DNA of 15,585 bases from contig CALLIO010000030.1 in assembly GCA_938009055.1 (NCBI GenBank), positions 1-15,585 on the forward strand, in the 5' to 3' direction. Origin of the DNA: an uncultured Altererythrobacter sp. Its GTDB lineage: Bacteria; Pseudomonadota; Alphaproteobacteria; Sphingomonadales; Sphingomonadaceae. The notes under the pieces are model-generated. The model did no database searches. It was not told the origin of the DNA and saw only the letters and a program-made list of their open reading frames with translations. Positions 7,741 through 15,400 of the stretch are shown piece by piece. The position numbers and the translations under genes were made by a program. How positions within the stretch are numbered: the first letter of the stretch is position 1; the number at the start of each line of letters is the position of its first letter.

Positions 7741-8040
7741 TTGATTCTTGTAGTTGGCACAGTCCGCCTTGAAGAGGGCGCGTTTGACAAGCTGCTTCCA
7801 GCGGCCAAGACCATGATGGCCGAAACCCGCAAGGAAACAGGCTGTATCGCCTACACCTATTCGCGCGATCTGACCGAGCCAGACGTTTTTCACGTCACTG
7901 AAAAATGGGAAAACCGCGCAGTGCTCGCCGCCCATTTCGAAACGCCGCATATGAAAGTGTGGCGCGCTGCCCTTGCCGATGTCGGATTGCTCGAACGCGA
8001 CTTGCGCGCTTTTGAAAGTGACGAAGGCGAAGTGGTTTAA
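7741..8040 (+). CDS. ABM-domain protein, second of a tandem pair (TTG start)
   Basis: This 99-residue ABM module is collinear with its upstream neighbour: MILVVGTVRL at the N-terminus, KETGCIAYTY, VTEKWENRAVLAAHF and FETPHM. The start is TTG at 7741. The frame is closed by a stop at 7723-7725, the first ATG would remove the first beta strand and helix, and GAGGGA lies 6 bases upstream overlapping the previous stop. The TTG is therefore well supported and may lower expression relative to the first copy. Only 10 bases separate the two genes. A heterodimer with the neighbour is possible, because ABM proteins usually dimerise, but this is inference. The substrate is unknown. Confidence 0.86.
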   Translation: MILVVGTVRLEEGAFDKLLPAAKTMMAETRKETGCIAYTYSRDLTEPDVFHVTEKWENRAVLAAHFETPHMKVWRAALADVGLLERDLRAFESDEGEVV

Positions 8041-8053
8041 CCCGCATCAACTC

Positions 8054-8099
8054 GGCCCGTTTTGTATCGCTTTGTCGCACAAACGCGCCGGCCCCTTTT
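8054..8099 (+). terminator. Possible weak terminator after the rsmE-gshA-ABM unit
   Basis: GGCCCGTTTTGT and ACAAACGCGCCGGCC can fold imperfectly, with one bulge and an internal mismatch, and CCCTTTTG follows on the plus strand. The fold is long and imperfect, so this is only a candidate. Confidence 0.3.
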
Positions 8100-8167
8100 G
8101 ATTCATCTTTGCGAAAGCTGTGATCGCTTTAGTCCGCATCCATTGGATATTCTTGAAGGGTCTATGG

Positions 8168-9397
8168 ATGCAGGGTTTGAAGGTGCGCGCGGTTGCTAAC
8201 AGTGCGATCGCAGCAATATTGGCCGCAGGTTTGGTTGGATGCGGCGGAGGAGATGGATCAGGCTCAACCAGCACTGTTTCGGCAACGCCAACCCCTACGC
8301 CGACCCCAACCCCTACACCTGATCCGACCGCTGCGGCCAATCAGGTGGTGCAGCAATTCCTCAACCTCGATCTTGCAGCGCTGGACAATTACGCCAACCC
8401 GTCCCTTCCCGCCTATTACGATGGCACCGTCGATGCGATCGACAACACGCCCGTGAATGATCCCGTCAATGATGCATTGGCGACGCTTGGCCGGGTGCTG
8501 TTCTATGACACATCGCTGAGCGTCAACGACACGACAAGCTGCGCCAGCTGCCACAAACAGGGTCTTGGCTTTGACGATGACGAGCGCCTTTCCACTGGCT
8601 TTAACGGCGGGCTGACCGGCGCGCACGCAATGCGGCTGGGCAATGTGCGCTATTTCGAAGGCGACGAGATGTTCTGGGATCGCCGTGCTGATGATCTGGA
8701 GGATCAGGCGACGCAGCCGATCCTCGATGCGACCGAAATGGGCTGGTCGGATAATGGCGGGCTTGGCGCCCTCATCACCAAGATGGATGGGCTGGAATAT
8801 TATCCCGCTTTGTTTGAGTTTGTGTTCGGCGATGATGCAATTACTGCAGCGCGAATGCAGCGCGCGCTCGCCCATTTCCAGCGCGCAATGATTAGCTCCG
8901 ACAGCCGCTGGGACCGTGCCTATGCGCAAGTGTTCAACGCCGGTGCGAACAATCGCAATCTCAATGCGACATTGCCTGGCTTTAGTGCGAGCGAGCAGCG
9001 TGGACGCGAATTGTTCATGACCAATCCGAACAATGGCGGCGCGGGCTGCGAGCGCTGTCACGAGGCACCGACCTTTGCGCTAACTGGCAACAGCGATTCA
9101 AACGGGCTGGATGCGGGCGAGACGACGATTTTCAAATCGCCCTCGCTCAAGAATGTTGGCCAATCGCAGTTCTTTATGCATGACGGGCGCTTCACCTCTC
9201 TGCTGCAAGTGGTCGAACATTACGACAATGGCATTCAAGATGGCCCAGCGCTGGACAATCGCTTGCAGCAAAATGGCAATCCGCAGCAACTCAATCTGTC
9301 AGATGATGACAAGCAGGCGCTGGTCGATTTCATGCTGACGCTAACCGATGACACGCTGGCGGCGGATGCGCGTTTCGCGGACCCGTTCATTCGCTAG
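8168..9397 (+). CDS. Di-heme cytochrome c peroxidase family lipoprotein
   Basis: This 409-residue exported protein of the bacterial CcpA/MauG family has two heme c motifs: CASCH at 125-129 and CERCH at 294-298. Met337 in FFMHDGRF is at the place where peroxidases use an axial Met, which favours a CcpA-type peroxidase over MauG, where a Tyr is expected. The family reduces hydrogen peroxide in the periplasm with electrons from small cytochromes or azurin. The N-terminus is a lipoprotein signal with lipobox LVGC (Cys25), then a Gly-rich stretch and six Thr-Pro repeats (40-51) forming a flexible tether. The ATG at 8168 is preferred because GAAGGG lies 7 bases upstream and it gives a proper signal peptide. 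A GTG at 8120 would add 16 residues. The gene converges with the next gene, leaving 22 bases. Confidence 0.9.
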   Translation: MQGLKVRAVANSAIAAILAAGLVGCGGGDGSGSTSTVSATPTPTPTPTPTPDPTAAANQVVQQFLNLDLAALDNYANPSLPAYYDGTVDAIDNTPVNDPVNDALATLGRVLFYDTSLSVNDTTSCASCHKQGLGFDDDERLSTGFNGGLTGAHAMRLGNVRYFEGDEMFWDRRADDLEDQATQPILDATEMGWSDNGGLGALITKMDGLEYYPALFEFVFGDDAITAARMQRALAHFQRAMISSDSRWDRAYAQVFNAGANNRNLNATLPGFSASEQRGRELFMTNPNNGGAGCERCHEAPTFALTGNSDSNGLDAGETTIFKSPSLKNVGQSQFFMHDGRFTSLLQVVEHYDNGIQDGPALDNRLQQNGNPQQLNLSDDDKQALVDFMLTLTDDTLAADARFADPFIR

Positions 9398-9419
9398 GCT
9401 CTTCAGTCGTTACGAAAGC

Positions 9420-10853
9420 CTATTCCGCTGGTTCCTGAACAGGCTGCACGGCTGCATCTGGGCCGCGCCGGCGCTTAATTGCGCGGGTGATTTTGGTGAG
9501 GCGCGAGGTAATCAAACCGTGCTCGCTCATCCATGCGTGATACTCGCCGTATTTGGGATCTTCGGCCAGCAAATGCGCTTCTTCTGTCTTGGCACGCCAA
9601 TAGTAGATGCCATTGACGCACAAAAGAAAGAAGGCGTTTCGGATCGCATCGGTAGGCGAACCATTGGTGACGAGGAAAGGCATAACCGAACACCACCAAA
9701 ACAGGTTCTTCGACAAATAGGCAGGATGGCGCGTGTAGCGGTATGGCCCGTTTGTGAGCACTCCGCGATAGGTAAGGTTTGAGAAGCGAATGCCAAAGGC
9801 GACCGTTGCCCACGCATAGATCGCGGTGAGGAAAATCAGCCAGGCTGCCCAAACCCACAGCATGGTGGGATTGCCGCCAAACCAATGGCCCCAGCCCGCG
9901 ACATTGTGCTCATAGCTGAGCACTTGGCCGTTACCGATCACGCCCCAGACAAAGGGCGGGTAACAAATGAGCGCCGCCAGCCAGCCGCCAAGAAAGGGAT
10001 TGCCGCTGCGGATATGTGCGTCGAGCGGGCGCAGGGTAAAGAGATATCCAACCGTTCCGATCTGCACATCGATCACAAACAGCGCCGTAATCAGCAACAA
10101 GCCGATCCGCACCGGATCAGAGACAAGCTCACTCGGATTGGCGAGCACCAGCTCTGACCAGCCCGGTGGCAGGATCGAAATCATAAAGGCGCCGAAAAAG
10201 GCTTTGATGATCCATGCGCGCCAATGCTTTTTGACTTCCTCTGGATCCCACGCCTCGCGCCCGATCAGCATCGCGCCAAAATGCCATGCATGATCGCGCG
10301 GTTCGACCATGCGCTTGTCGAGCCACAGAACATAGGGAACCGAAAGCACGACCATCGGCAGGATGGCGAATTTCAGCACGTCGATTGCGAACAGATATTG
10401 GCCGTTCCAATACCACCGCGCGAGGCAATAAAGGCCGGCGATAATCGCCCAAGTCGCCCACAGACCCGCGATTTTGGTGATCGACACTTCTGACACTGCG
10501 CTCAATGGGCGCACGCGCTTCCAATCGATACCGGTGGATGGGCGCAAATGCACTTTGTCGACCAGCAGTGACCAGATCGCCATTGGCCCTGCTGAAAACA
10601 ACAATGCCGCCAAGGCAGCATAGGGGCCAGACAATCGCTCGCGAGGGCCAGGAATGTCGAAGAATTCCGCAGTAATTGGGTAGGTCCGGCAAAATAGCAG
10701 CCAGAAGACGAGCCCCAGCAGTCCGGCAAGGCCTACGCCTGCAGAAACGTCGCTTTTTGGCATGGCTGGCTTCGCAGAGCCTTTTTGATGCGCAGGTTTT
10801 TCCATTTCGGGCCGAGCTCTATCCGCAAAAGGGTTAAAACAGCGGTAAGACAT
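9420..10853 (-). CDS. Polytopic membrane methyltransferase of the ICMT/PEMT type
   Basis: This protein of about 477 residues is very hydrophobic, with roughly ten predicted membrane segments. The C-terminal third carries the isoprenylcysteine carboxyl methyltransferase/phospholipid methyltransferase core: GVLTNGPYRYTRHPAYLSK at about residue 370, and EEAHLLAEDPKYGEYHAWM at about 420-440. The RHP and EE residues bind S-adenosylmethionine in this superfamily. About 300 residues of extra membrane region precede the core, which is much longer than simple bacterial ICMT-like proteins of around 150-220 residues. The C-terminus is a basic tail. The start is uncertain. ATG at 10853 is used here, and ATG at 10805 (MEKPAHQK) is an alternative. 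TTG at 10868 is unlikely because it falls in the T-run of the upstream terminator. Neither ATG has a strong Shine-Dalgarno. The substrate is unknown. Confidence 0.75.
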   Translation of the reverse strand: MSYRCFNPFADRARPEMEKPAHQKGSAKPAMPKSDVSAGVGLAGLLGLVFWLLFCRTYPITAEFFDIPGPRERLSGPYAALAALLFSAGPMAIWSLLVDKVHLRPSTGIDWKRVRPLSAVSEVSITKIAGLWATWAIIAGLYCLARWYWNGQYLFAIDVLKFAILPMVVLSVPYVLWLDKRMVEPRDHAWHFGAMLIGREAWDPEEVKKHWRAWIIKAFFGAFMISILPPGWSELVLANPSELVSDPVRIGLLLITALFVIDVQIGTVGYLFTLRPLDAHIRSGNPFLGGWLAALICYPPFVWGVIGNGQVLSYEHNVAGWGHWFGGNPTMLWVWAAWLIFLTAIYAWATVAFGIRFSNLTYRGVLTNGPYRYTRHPAYLSKNLFWWCSVMPFLVTNGSPTDAIRNAFFLLCVNGIYYWRAKTEEAHLLAEDPKYGEYHAWMSEHGLITSRLTKITRAIKRRRGPDAAVQPVQEPAE

Positions 10854-10866
10854 GGCCGAAAGTGGC

Positions 10867-10894
10867 AAGAAAACACGCCCGTTAACCCCGGGCG
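10867..10894 (-). terminator. Rho-independent terminator after bamB
   Basis: CGCCCG (10876-10881) and CGGGCG (10889-10894) form a 6-pair GC stem around a 7-base loop. Read on the minus strand it is followed by TGTTTTCTT. It lies about 57 bases past the bamB stop, in the right direction for the yfgM-bamB unit. Confidence 0.65.
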
Positions 10895-10950
10895 GCTCGG
10901 TTTGGGACGCGGCCCGCGCGACAAATTAACGCCGCGCTGGCTGCCAATGT

Positions 10951-12306
10951 TTAGCGGTAAGCGCTTATCCGCCCGCTATCATCGAGGACGTAGAGCATAT
11001 TGTCGGCGACAATCGGCGGCAGGCTAACCGCCTGATCCAGATCGCTGAATTGCGCCGCAGAACCCTCGCCCGTGCTGACTTTGTAGAGATAGCCTTCGGA
11101 GCTTGCGACCCACAATTGCCCGCCTGCAAGCACAGGGCCGGTCCAGAAAATTGGGCCTTCCTTGTCCTTTTCGTCGCGCCATTGCTGAAGCTGGGTAATC
11201 CAGCGCACTTTGCCGGTCGAACGCGCAATCGCAAGCAACCGCGCATCATCGGTGAGCGTGAATATCCACTCGCCCGCAATCGCCGGGGTCGAGATACCCG
11301 CAAGGTTGAGCTCCCAGATCCGCTGGCCTGTCACCAACTCGTAAGCTGCCATCCGGCCGCCCTGACCCAGCGCATAAACGCGGCCCGAATCGATGATCGG
11401 ATCGGCATCAATATCCGTCAGCGTGCCCACCTGTGTCGAGATCGAGGTGAGCGCGAGCGCATCGGCCCATAGCGTGCGGCCATTTTCATAGCGGTGCGCG
11501 TTCAGCTCGCCGCTGGAATATCCCGCGATCACCGTGCCTTGCCCCGCCGCCGGTGCTGCAACGCCAAAGACGCCCGCCTGTGTCGAAGAACCGCCTTCGT
11601 TCCACACCGCTGCGCCAGTGTTGGCATCGAGAGCAAAAATCTGGTTGTCCTGCGTCATCACATAGACTTGACCAAAGGCAATTGTCGGCGATCCGCGCAA
11701 TGGCCCGGCTGGTTTGGCTTTCCAAACTTCTGAGCCATCCTCTGCATTGAGCGCCACAACTTCGCCCACGCCATTGGTGGCAAAAACTCGCGCGCCATTG
11801 ATGCTGGCGCCGCCGCCGAAAGCAGAGCTTTCAATGCTGCTGTCGACATCCATCTTGTAAGACCAAGCGCGCGCGCCCGTCTTCGCATCAAAAGCGTTCA
11901 CGACACCGTTTGTGTCGACCGCAATCAGCTTGCCCCCGCCCACAACAGGCGCAGCGGCGAGACGCCGCTGGTTGCTCGAACCGGCGATCGAAGCTGTCCA
12001 CACCCGCGAAGGCGTTTCAGCCAAGGAAAGGTGCCCATAAGATTTGCTCGCAGAACCGCCCGCCTGTGCCCATGCGGCATTGGGAGCCGCCGGAGGCAAG
12101 ATCACCGAAACGCCGGACAAGGTCGGATCAACTTTTGCGCCGCTTTCGATCCGCGATAGAACCGGAACACGCTCGCCAATTGTCGGCGTGGTTTTTTTAT
12201 CGTCACCGCCACCGCCGAAAAGCCCGCCAGCACAGCCTGTAAGCACAGCGGCAAGCGCGCCTGCCGTGCAGGCCCGCGCGAGGAATTTTGTTGTCTCAAA
12301 AGTCAT
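10951..12306 (-). CDS. bamB: Outer membrane assembly lipoprotein BamB (beta-propeller)
   Basis: This 451-residue lipoprotein carries PQQ-like beta-propeller repeats. The signal peptide ends in lipobox LTGC with Cys25. It is followed by a Gly-rich linker and then repeated blades with the AxDAxTGxxxW pattern, such as VNAFDAKTGARAWSY, VVALNAEDGSEVWKA and IFALDANTGAAVWNE, ending YVLDDSGRISAYR. BamB is the accessory scaffold of the BAM complex that inserts beta-barrel proteins into the outer membrane. The pairing with an upstream yfgM-like gene is the conserved neighbourhood of bamB and supports this over a PQQ dehydrogenase. The ATG at 12306 is chosen because GGAG lies 11 bases upstream. The in-frame GTG at 12318 would overlap that site. 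The usual downstream gene der is absent here. Confidence 0.92.
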   Translation of the reverse strand: MTFETTKFLARACTAGALAAVLTGCAGGLFGGGGDDKKTTPTIGERVPVLSRIESGAKVDPTLSGVSVILPPAAPNAAWAQAGGSASKSYGHLSLAETPSRVWTASIAGSSNQRRLAAAPVVGGGKLIAVDTNGVVNAFDAKTGARAWSYKMDVDSSIESSAFGGGASINGARVFATNGVGEVVALNAEDGSEVWKAKPAGPLRGSPTIAFGQVYVMTQDNQIFALDANTGAAVWNEGGSSTQAGVFGVAAPAAGQGTVIAGYSSGELNAHRYENGRTLWADALALTSISTQVGTLTDIDADPIIDSGRVYALGQGGRMAAYELVTGQRIWELNLAGISTPAIAGEWIFTLTDDARLLAIARSTGKVRWITQLQQWRDEKDKEGPIFWTGPVLAGGQLWVASSEGYLYKVSTGEGSAAQFSDLDQAVSLPPIVADNMLYVLDDSGRISAYR

Positions 12307-12327
12307 ATTCAGATCCACTCCAAGCGC

Positions 12328-13131
12328 CTATTCTGGCGCGTCAGCCCCCGCTGATTCATCTTCTTCGCTTGCCGTTGGAATGCCTTGTTCTTCAAGCAAT
12401 TCATCGACATCTTCAATCGCATCCACGCCCAGCAAGCCCGCCATCTGCCTTGCGCGCGAACGCAAGCTTTCGGGCACATCTTCAGACTTGGCAATCTCGG
12501 CAAACATCGTACCCGCCTTGGCATTGTCGCCCGCTTCGAGATGCGCCATCGCCACCAGCTCGCCCGCGCTGCCGAACCACGGATTGCCCGGCACGGCCAG
12601 TTCCGACAATTCAGTGATCACTTCAGCAGGGTCTCGCTCGTCAAATGTCGCGGTAATGCTGCGGATCTTCGCCAGATCGCGCAAGGCGGGCGGCGCATCA
12701 GCATCGTCAGCCACTTCGCCAAACAGAGCGGCAGCATCGGCTGCGTTGTCCTTTTCAAGCGCGATCCCCGCGCGCAGCATCTTGGCCGCAGCGGCAGGAC
12801 CGGCTGCATCACCATCAGCCAGCGCAGCGGCGGCTGTGTCAGCGCTATCCAGATTGCTTGCCTTCACTTGATCGAGCGCAGCAACCAAATCTTCTGAGCT
12901 TTTTTCCATCGCCGCTTCGCTGCGGCTGTCCCAGAACAGATACCCGCCAAACGCGAGCAATCCGCCCACGACCAACACCAATAAGGGGCGCCCGTAGCGT
13001 TCAAAGAAATCACTCATCTCGCCTTGGCGCACGGCCTCGTCGATTTCGCGCATCAAGACTTCGTCTTCCGCGCTGGGCTTACCCTCGTTCTGATCTTTAG
13101 AATTGCCGTTGTCGCTGCTTTTCGAAGCCAC
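12328..13131 (-). CDS. YfgM-like membrane-anchored TPR protein
   Basis: This 267-residue protein has a charged cytoplasmic N-terminus (1-45), one membrane helix (about 48-67, PLLVLVVGGLLAFGGYLFW) and a periplasmic alanine-rich helical region. That region is consistent with degenerate TPR-like repeats (about 75-245). An acidic tail follows. The FFERYGRPLL segment before the helix is typical of the YfgM/tetratricopeptide-like family. In E. coli, YfgM associates with the SecYEG translocon and periplasmic chaperones. The start is GTG at 13131 with a GAAGAGAG-like site upstream. The next ATG in frame (residue 27) would remove part of the N-terminal region. It is followed by bamB after about 20 bases, so they form an operon. 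Confidence 0.82.
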   Translation of the reverse strand: MASKSSDNGNSKDQNEGKPSAEDEVLMREIDEAVRQGEMSDFFERYGRPLLVLVVGGLLAFGGYLFWDSRSEAAMEKSSEDLVAALDQVKASNLDSADTAAAALADGDAAGPAAAAKMLRAGIALEKDNAADAAALFGEVADDADAPPALRDLAKIRSITATFDERDPAEVITELSELAVPGNPWFGSAGELVAMAHLEAGDNAKAGTMFAEIAKSEDVPESLRSRARQMAGLLGVDAIEDVDELLEEQGIPTASEEDESAGADAPE

Positions 13132-13157
13132 GGAAAAGTTCTCTCTTCAACATTTAA

Positions 13158-13192
13158 CCAAAATCGCGCCGCTTTTAGGGGGGCTAAGCGGC
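13158..13192 (-). terminator. Probable intrinsic terminator after the hydrolase-glycosyltransferase unit
   Basis: GCCGCTT (13168-13174) and AAGCGGC (13186-13192) form a perfect 7-pair stem with an 11-base loop. On the minus strand it is followed by GCGATTTTGG, a short T-run. It lies 86 bases past the glycosyltransferase stop and 36 bases before the yfgM start. A weak promoter-like pair (TTGCGG, 17 bases, TAAAAG on the minus strand) overlaps the same bases, so a role in yfgM expression is possible. Confidence 0.5.
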
Positions 13193-13278
13193 AACCGCAA
13201 TGGCGCGTATCAATACGGTGCAACCCTGTCCCCCACGAGTTGAACCTTGGGTTAAGCGCGCTTGTGCCCTGCCAGCGG

Positions 13279-14424
13279 CTAAATCTCGCGGCCCATCGCG
13301 CTGGCATAGAGCCGGCGGTAACGGTCAACCATCACGCTTTCGTCAAATTCTGCCTTTGCTTTCAACCTGTTCGCAGCGCCTATGCCTTCGCGCATTTCGG
13401 TATCACGAGCCAGAGTAGTAAGCGCATTGGCCAGCGCATCCTCGTCACCAACAGGCGTGATGAAGTCGCGGTTCACTTCTGCCACCATTGTCGCAACATC
13501 GCCGACATCGGGCGAGGCAACGGCAAGGCCAGCGGCCATCGCCTCAAGTACAGAGATCGGAAATTGCTCGCTCTTGGACGAAAGTGCGAAGAGATCGAAC
13601 AGGCCGATCACTTTCGCAGGATCGGCGACGTGCCCAGGCAAATGGACGCGGTGGCTGATATCGAGCGAGAGCGCTTCCTCTTGGATAACCTCTTTCTCCG
13701 GCCCCTCGCCCAAGATGACGAGCTGCCAATTGTCGGGCATTTTCGCAAAGGCGCGCACCAGCATCGGCAATTGCTTGACCGGCCGCAGCCCTGCCAACGT
13801 GCCCAGCCAACGCTCGCCCGTATGTTTGACCACTCGCAAAGTATCCGGCTTGGGCTTACCTTCGTAAAGGCCTGTCTTGATGCCATTGGGGAACCGCTTT
13901 ACCCGCCCCATCGGCTGCATCCATGTGGTCAGCGCAATTTCCTCTAATCTCTCGGAAGGCACCACGAGGCCAGATGATTTGCCCAAGGCAATCCGGCGAT
14001 ACCAATTGCGGCCCCATTTGAGCTGCTTGGCCTCATCCTCGTTAAAGCCATCCTCGTGATGGATAAGCGGCGGCAGATCTTGGATTTGCGTCATCATCGT
14101 ATGCGCCATCACCGCGTCCATCGCGCCCCAATTGTAAGTGAGGACGAGGTCATAGGGCTTCATCGCTTCGGCAATTTTCATCAGCCTGCCGGGCAATGGT
14201 TTGCCCTGAAGCGCAGGAAAGTCGGTTGGATAGCGCACCGGAATGCTTGTCTTGATGAGCTTGGATGCGCCCATTTCACCGGGCATTCCCGACACCACGC
14301 TATGTTGGACCTTGGGCCCGAATGCGTTCATCAATTGGGCCGTCCGCACTTCCTTGCCGCCCGGCGAAAAGCTGGAATGAAGGTGCAGGATATGCGGCTT
14401 GTCGAGTGTCTTTTTGGCCATCAT
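13279..14424 (-). CDS. Glycosyltransferase family 4 (GT-B fold) protein
   Basis: This 381-residue protein has the two Rossmann-like domains of a GT-B glycosyltransferase. The N-terminal acceptor domain starts HILHLHSSFSPGGKEVRTAQL, with the glycine-rich loop at about 20-24. The C-terminal donor domain (about 205-381) has LGTLAGLRPVKQLPMLVRAF, VILGEGPEKEVI, and the EX7E motif Glu286-Glu294 (EQFPISVLEAMA) typical of GT4. It would transfer a sugar from a nucleotide-sugar donor, but neither sugar nor acceptor is evident. The ATG at 14424 overlaps the hydrolase stop as ATGA; a second ATG follows directly. No polysaccharide gene cluster surrounds it, so a role in exopolysaccharide or glycolipid synthesis is a guess. 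Confidence 0.87.
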   Translation of the reverse strand: MMAKKTLDKPHILHLHSSFSPGGKEVRTAQLMNAFGPKVQHSVVSGMPGEMGASKLIKTSIPVRYPTDFPALQGKPLPGRLMKIAEAMKPYDLVLTYNWGAMDAVMAHTMMTQIQDLPPLIHHEDGFNEDEAKQLKWGRNWYRRIALGKSSGLVVPSERLEEIALTTWMQPMGRVKRFPNGIKTGLYEGKPKPDTLRVVKHTGERWLGTLAGLRPVKQLPMLVRAFAKMPDNWQLVILGEGPEKEVIQEEALSLDISHRVHLPGHVADPAKVIGLFDLFALSSKSEQFPISVLEAMAAGLAVASPDVGDVATMVAEVNRDFITPVGDEDALANALTTLARDTEMREGIGAANRLKAKAEFDESVMVDRYRRLYASAMGREI

Positions 14425-15284
14425 ACGCGCTCCAGCAAGGCGGCAATCGCGTCCATCGCCTCTGCCTCATCCAGCATCGGCGCATGGCCAATCCGCGGCA
14501 CTGTCGCAAGGGTGAGATCGGAATGCTCAGCCTGCATTTTCGCAGCGGTTTCTAGCGACAACAGATCGCTTAGCTCGCCGCGCACCAAGACCATCGGCAC
14601 GTCCTTCAGCGCTGCAAACGCTGGCCAAAGGTCTGGCGGCGCGGCATTGCCGGGCTGTTTGAACGGATCGGCAATTCCCATGTCATAGTCATAGCTGATC
14701 CGCCCGTTTTGCCCCACGATCAGCGTGCGTTTTGCCATCTCTAACCATTGGTCGAGATCATAGTCGGGAAAGGCGCCGCCATGCACCGATCTCAGCGCGC
14801 GGGCAGCATGCATCCACGAGGGATAGCTACCCCCTTGCCCGACATAGCTGCCAATCCTCGATAAGCCTTCAGGATCAATTTGCGGCCCGATATCATTGAT
14901 AACAACGCCTGCGAAAAGCGCGGGATTTTCCAGCGCCATCATCATCGTCATAAGCCCGCCCATCGACGTGCCGATGGAAACCACATGGCTGATATTTTGC
15001 TCCTCAAGCAGCCGCTTTACATCGGCAACATAGATGAGCGGCGAATAGCTGGAGGTATCCTTAGCATATTCGCTGCGCCCGCGCCCGCGCATCTCTGGCA
15101 CCAAAACGCGGCGGCTCTTTGCGATATGCGCTGCTAGCCCAGCAAAATCGCGGGCATTGCGGGTTAGCCCGTGCAGGCAGATGACAGGCGCTTTGTCGCC
15201 GCCCTCAGGCCCCGCATAGTCGCGATAGTGCAATTCCAGACCATCGGCTGAAGTCCAAAAACGATGCTCGTATAATTTTGCCAT
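14421..15284 (-). CDS. Alpha/beta hydrolase
   Basis: This 287-residue serine hydrolase has the alpha/beta fold. The oxyanion-loop motif is LHGL (37-40). The nucleophile elbow is GTSMGG with Ser107. The likely acid is Asp240 in RGELSDLL, and the catalytic His is His267 in GHAPMLDE. The MRGRGRSEYA block (65-74) is also typical. No signal peptide is seen, so it is probably cytosolic. The family includes esterases, lactonases and C-C hydrolases, and the substrate here cannot be told. The ATG at 15284 matches the family N-terminus but has only a weak Shine-Dalgarno. Translation is probably coupled to the glycosyltransferase through the ATGA overlap. The gene is divergent from the gene at 15401. 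Confidence 0.88.
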   Translation of the reverse strand: MAKLYEHRFWTSADGLELHYRDYAGPEGGDKAPVICLHGLTRNARDFAGLAAHIAKSRRVLVPEMRGRGRSEYAKDTSSYSPLIYVADVKRLLEEQNISHVVSIGTSMGGLMTMMMALENPALFAGVVINDIGPQIDPEGLSRIGSYVGQGGSYPSWMHAARALRSVHGGAFPDYDLDQWLEMAKRTLIVGQNGRISYDYDMGIADPFKQPGNAAPPDLWPAFAALKDVPMVLVRGELSDLLSLETAAKMQAEHSDLTLATVPRIGHAPMLDEAEAMDAIAALLERV

Positions 15285-15334
15285 TGGCTAAGGCTGTGCT
15301 CCGTGCCGTTTCGCGCCCAAAGTGCTTTTCCACC

Positions 15335-15374
15335 CGCTTGCGCTCCATGACTTGCCAGCCGCGCTTGCGCAAGC
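15335..15374. promoter_or_regulatory. Repeated CGCTTGCGC element with a palindrome, candidate operator
   Basis: CGCTTGCGC occurs at 15335-15343 and again at 15362-15370, exactly 27 bases apart. The second copy lies within the perfect 12-base palindrome GCTTGCGCAAGC (15363-15374). Both sit in the 116-base gap between the divergent hydrolase and SelO-like genes. No known regulator is recognised. Confidence 0.3.
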
Positions 15375-15400
15375 ATCCTATTGGTTGCAAAGCTTGGGGC

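Noticed and set aside
7071..7832. A 253-residue frame on the minus strand.
   Set aside because: It runs antisense across gshA and both ABM genes, which all have clear motifs.
8289..8318. Tandem repeat DNA as a mobile or CRISPR-like repeat.
   Set aside because: It encodes a Thr-Pro linker in the peroxidase lipoprotein and has no spacer structure.
8264..9061. A 265-residue frame on the minus strand.
   Set aside because: It is antisense to the cytochrome c peroxidase gene, and no family is recognised.
12044..12871. A 275-residue Ser/Ala-rich frame on the plus strand.
   Set aside because: It lies opposite bamB and yfgM, which are well supported, and has the composition of an antisense frame in GC-rich DNA.
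13193..13278. Possible small RNA or tRNA in the gap between the glycosyltransferase and yfgM genes.
   Set aside because: No cloverleaf or T-loop sequence is present. Only a short CGTAT-CA-ATACG dyad at 13206-13217 and the terminator-like hairpin next to it are visible.
13024..13947. A 307-residue frame on the plus strand.
   Set aside because: It runs antisense to the yfgM start and the glycosyltransferase, is rich in His, Arg and Cys, and has no recognisable motif.
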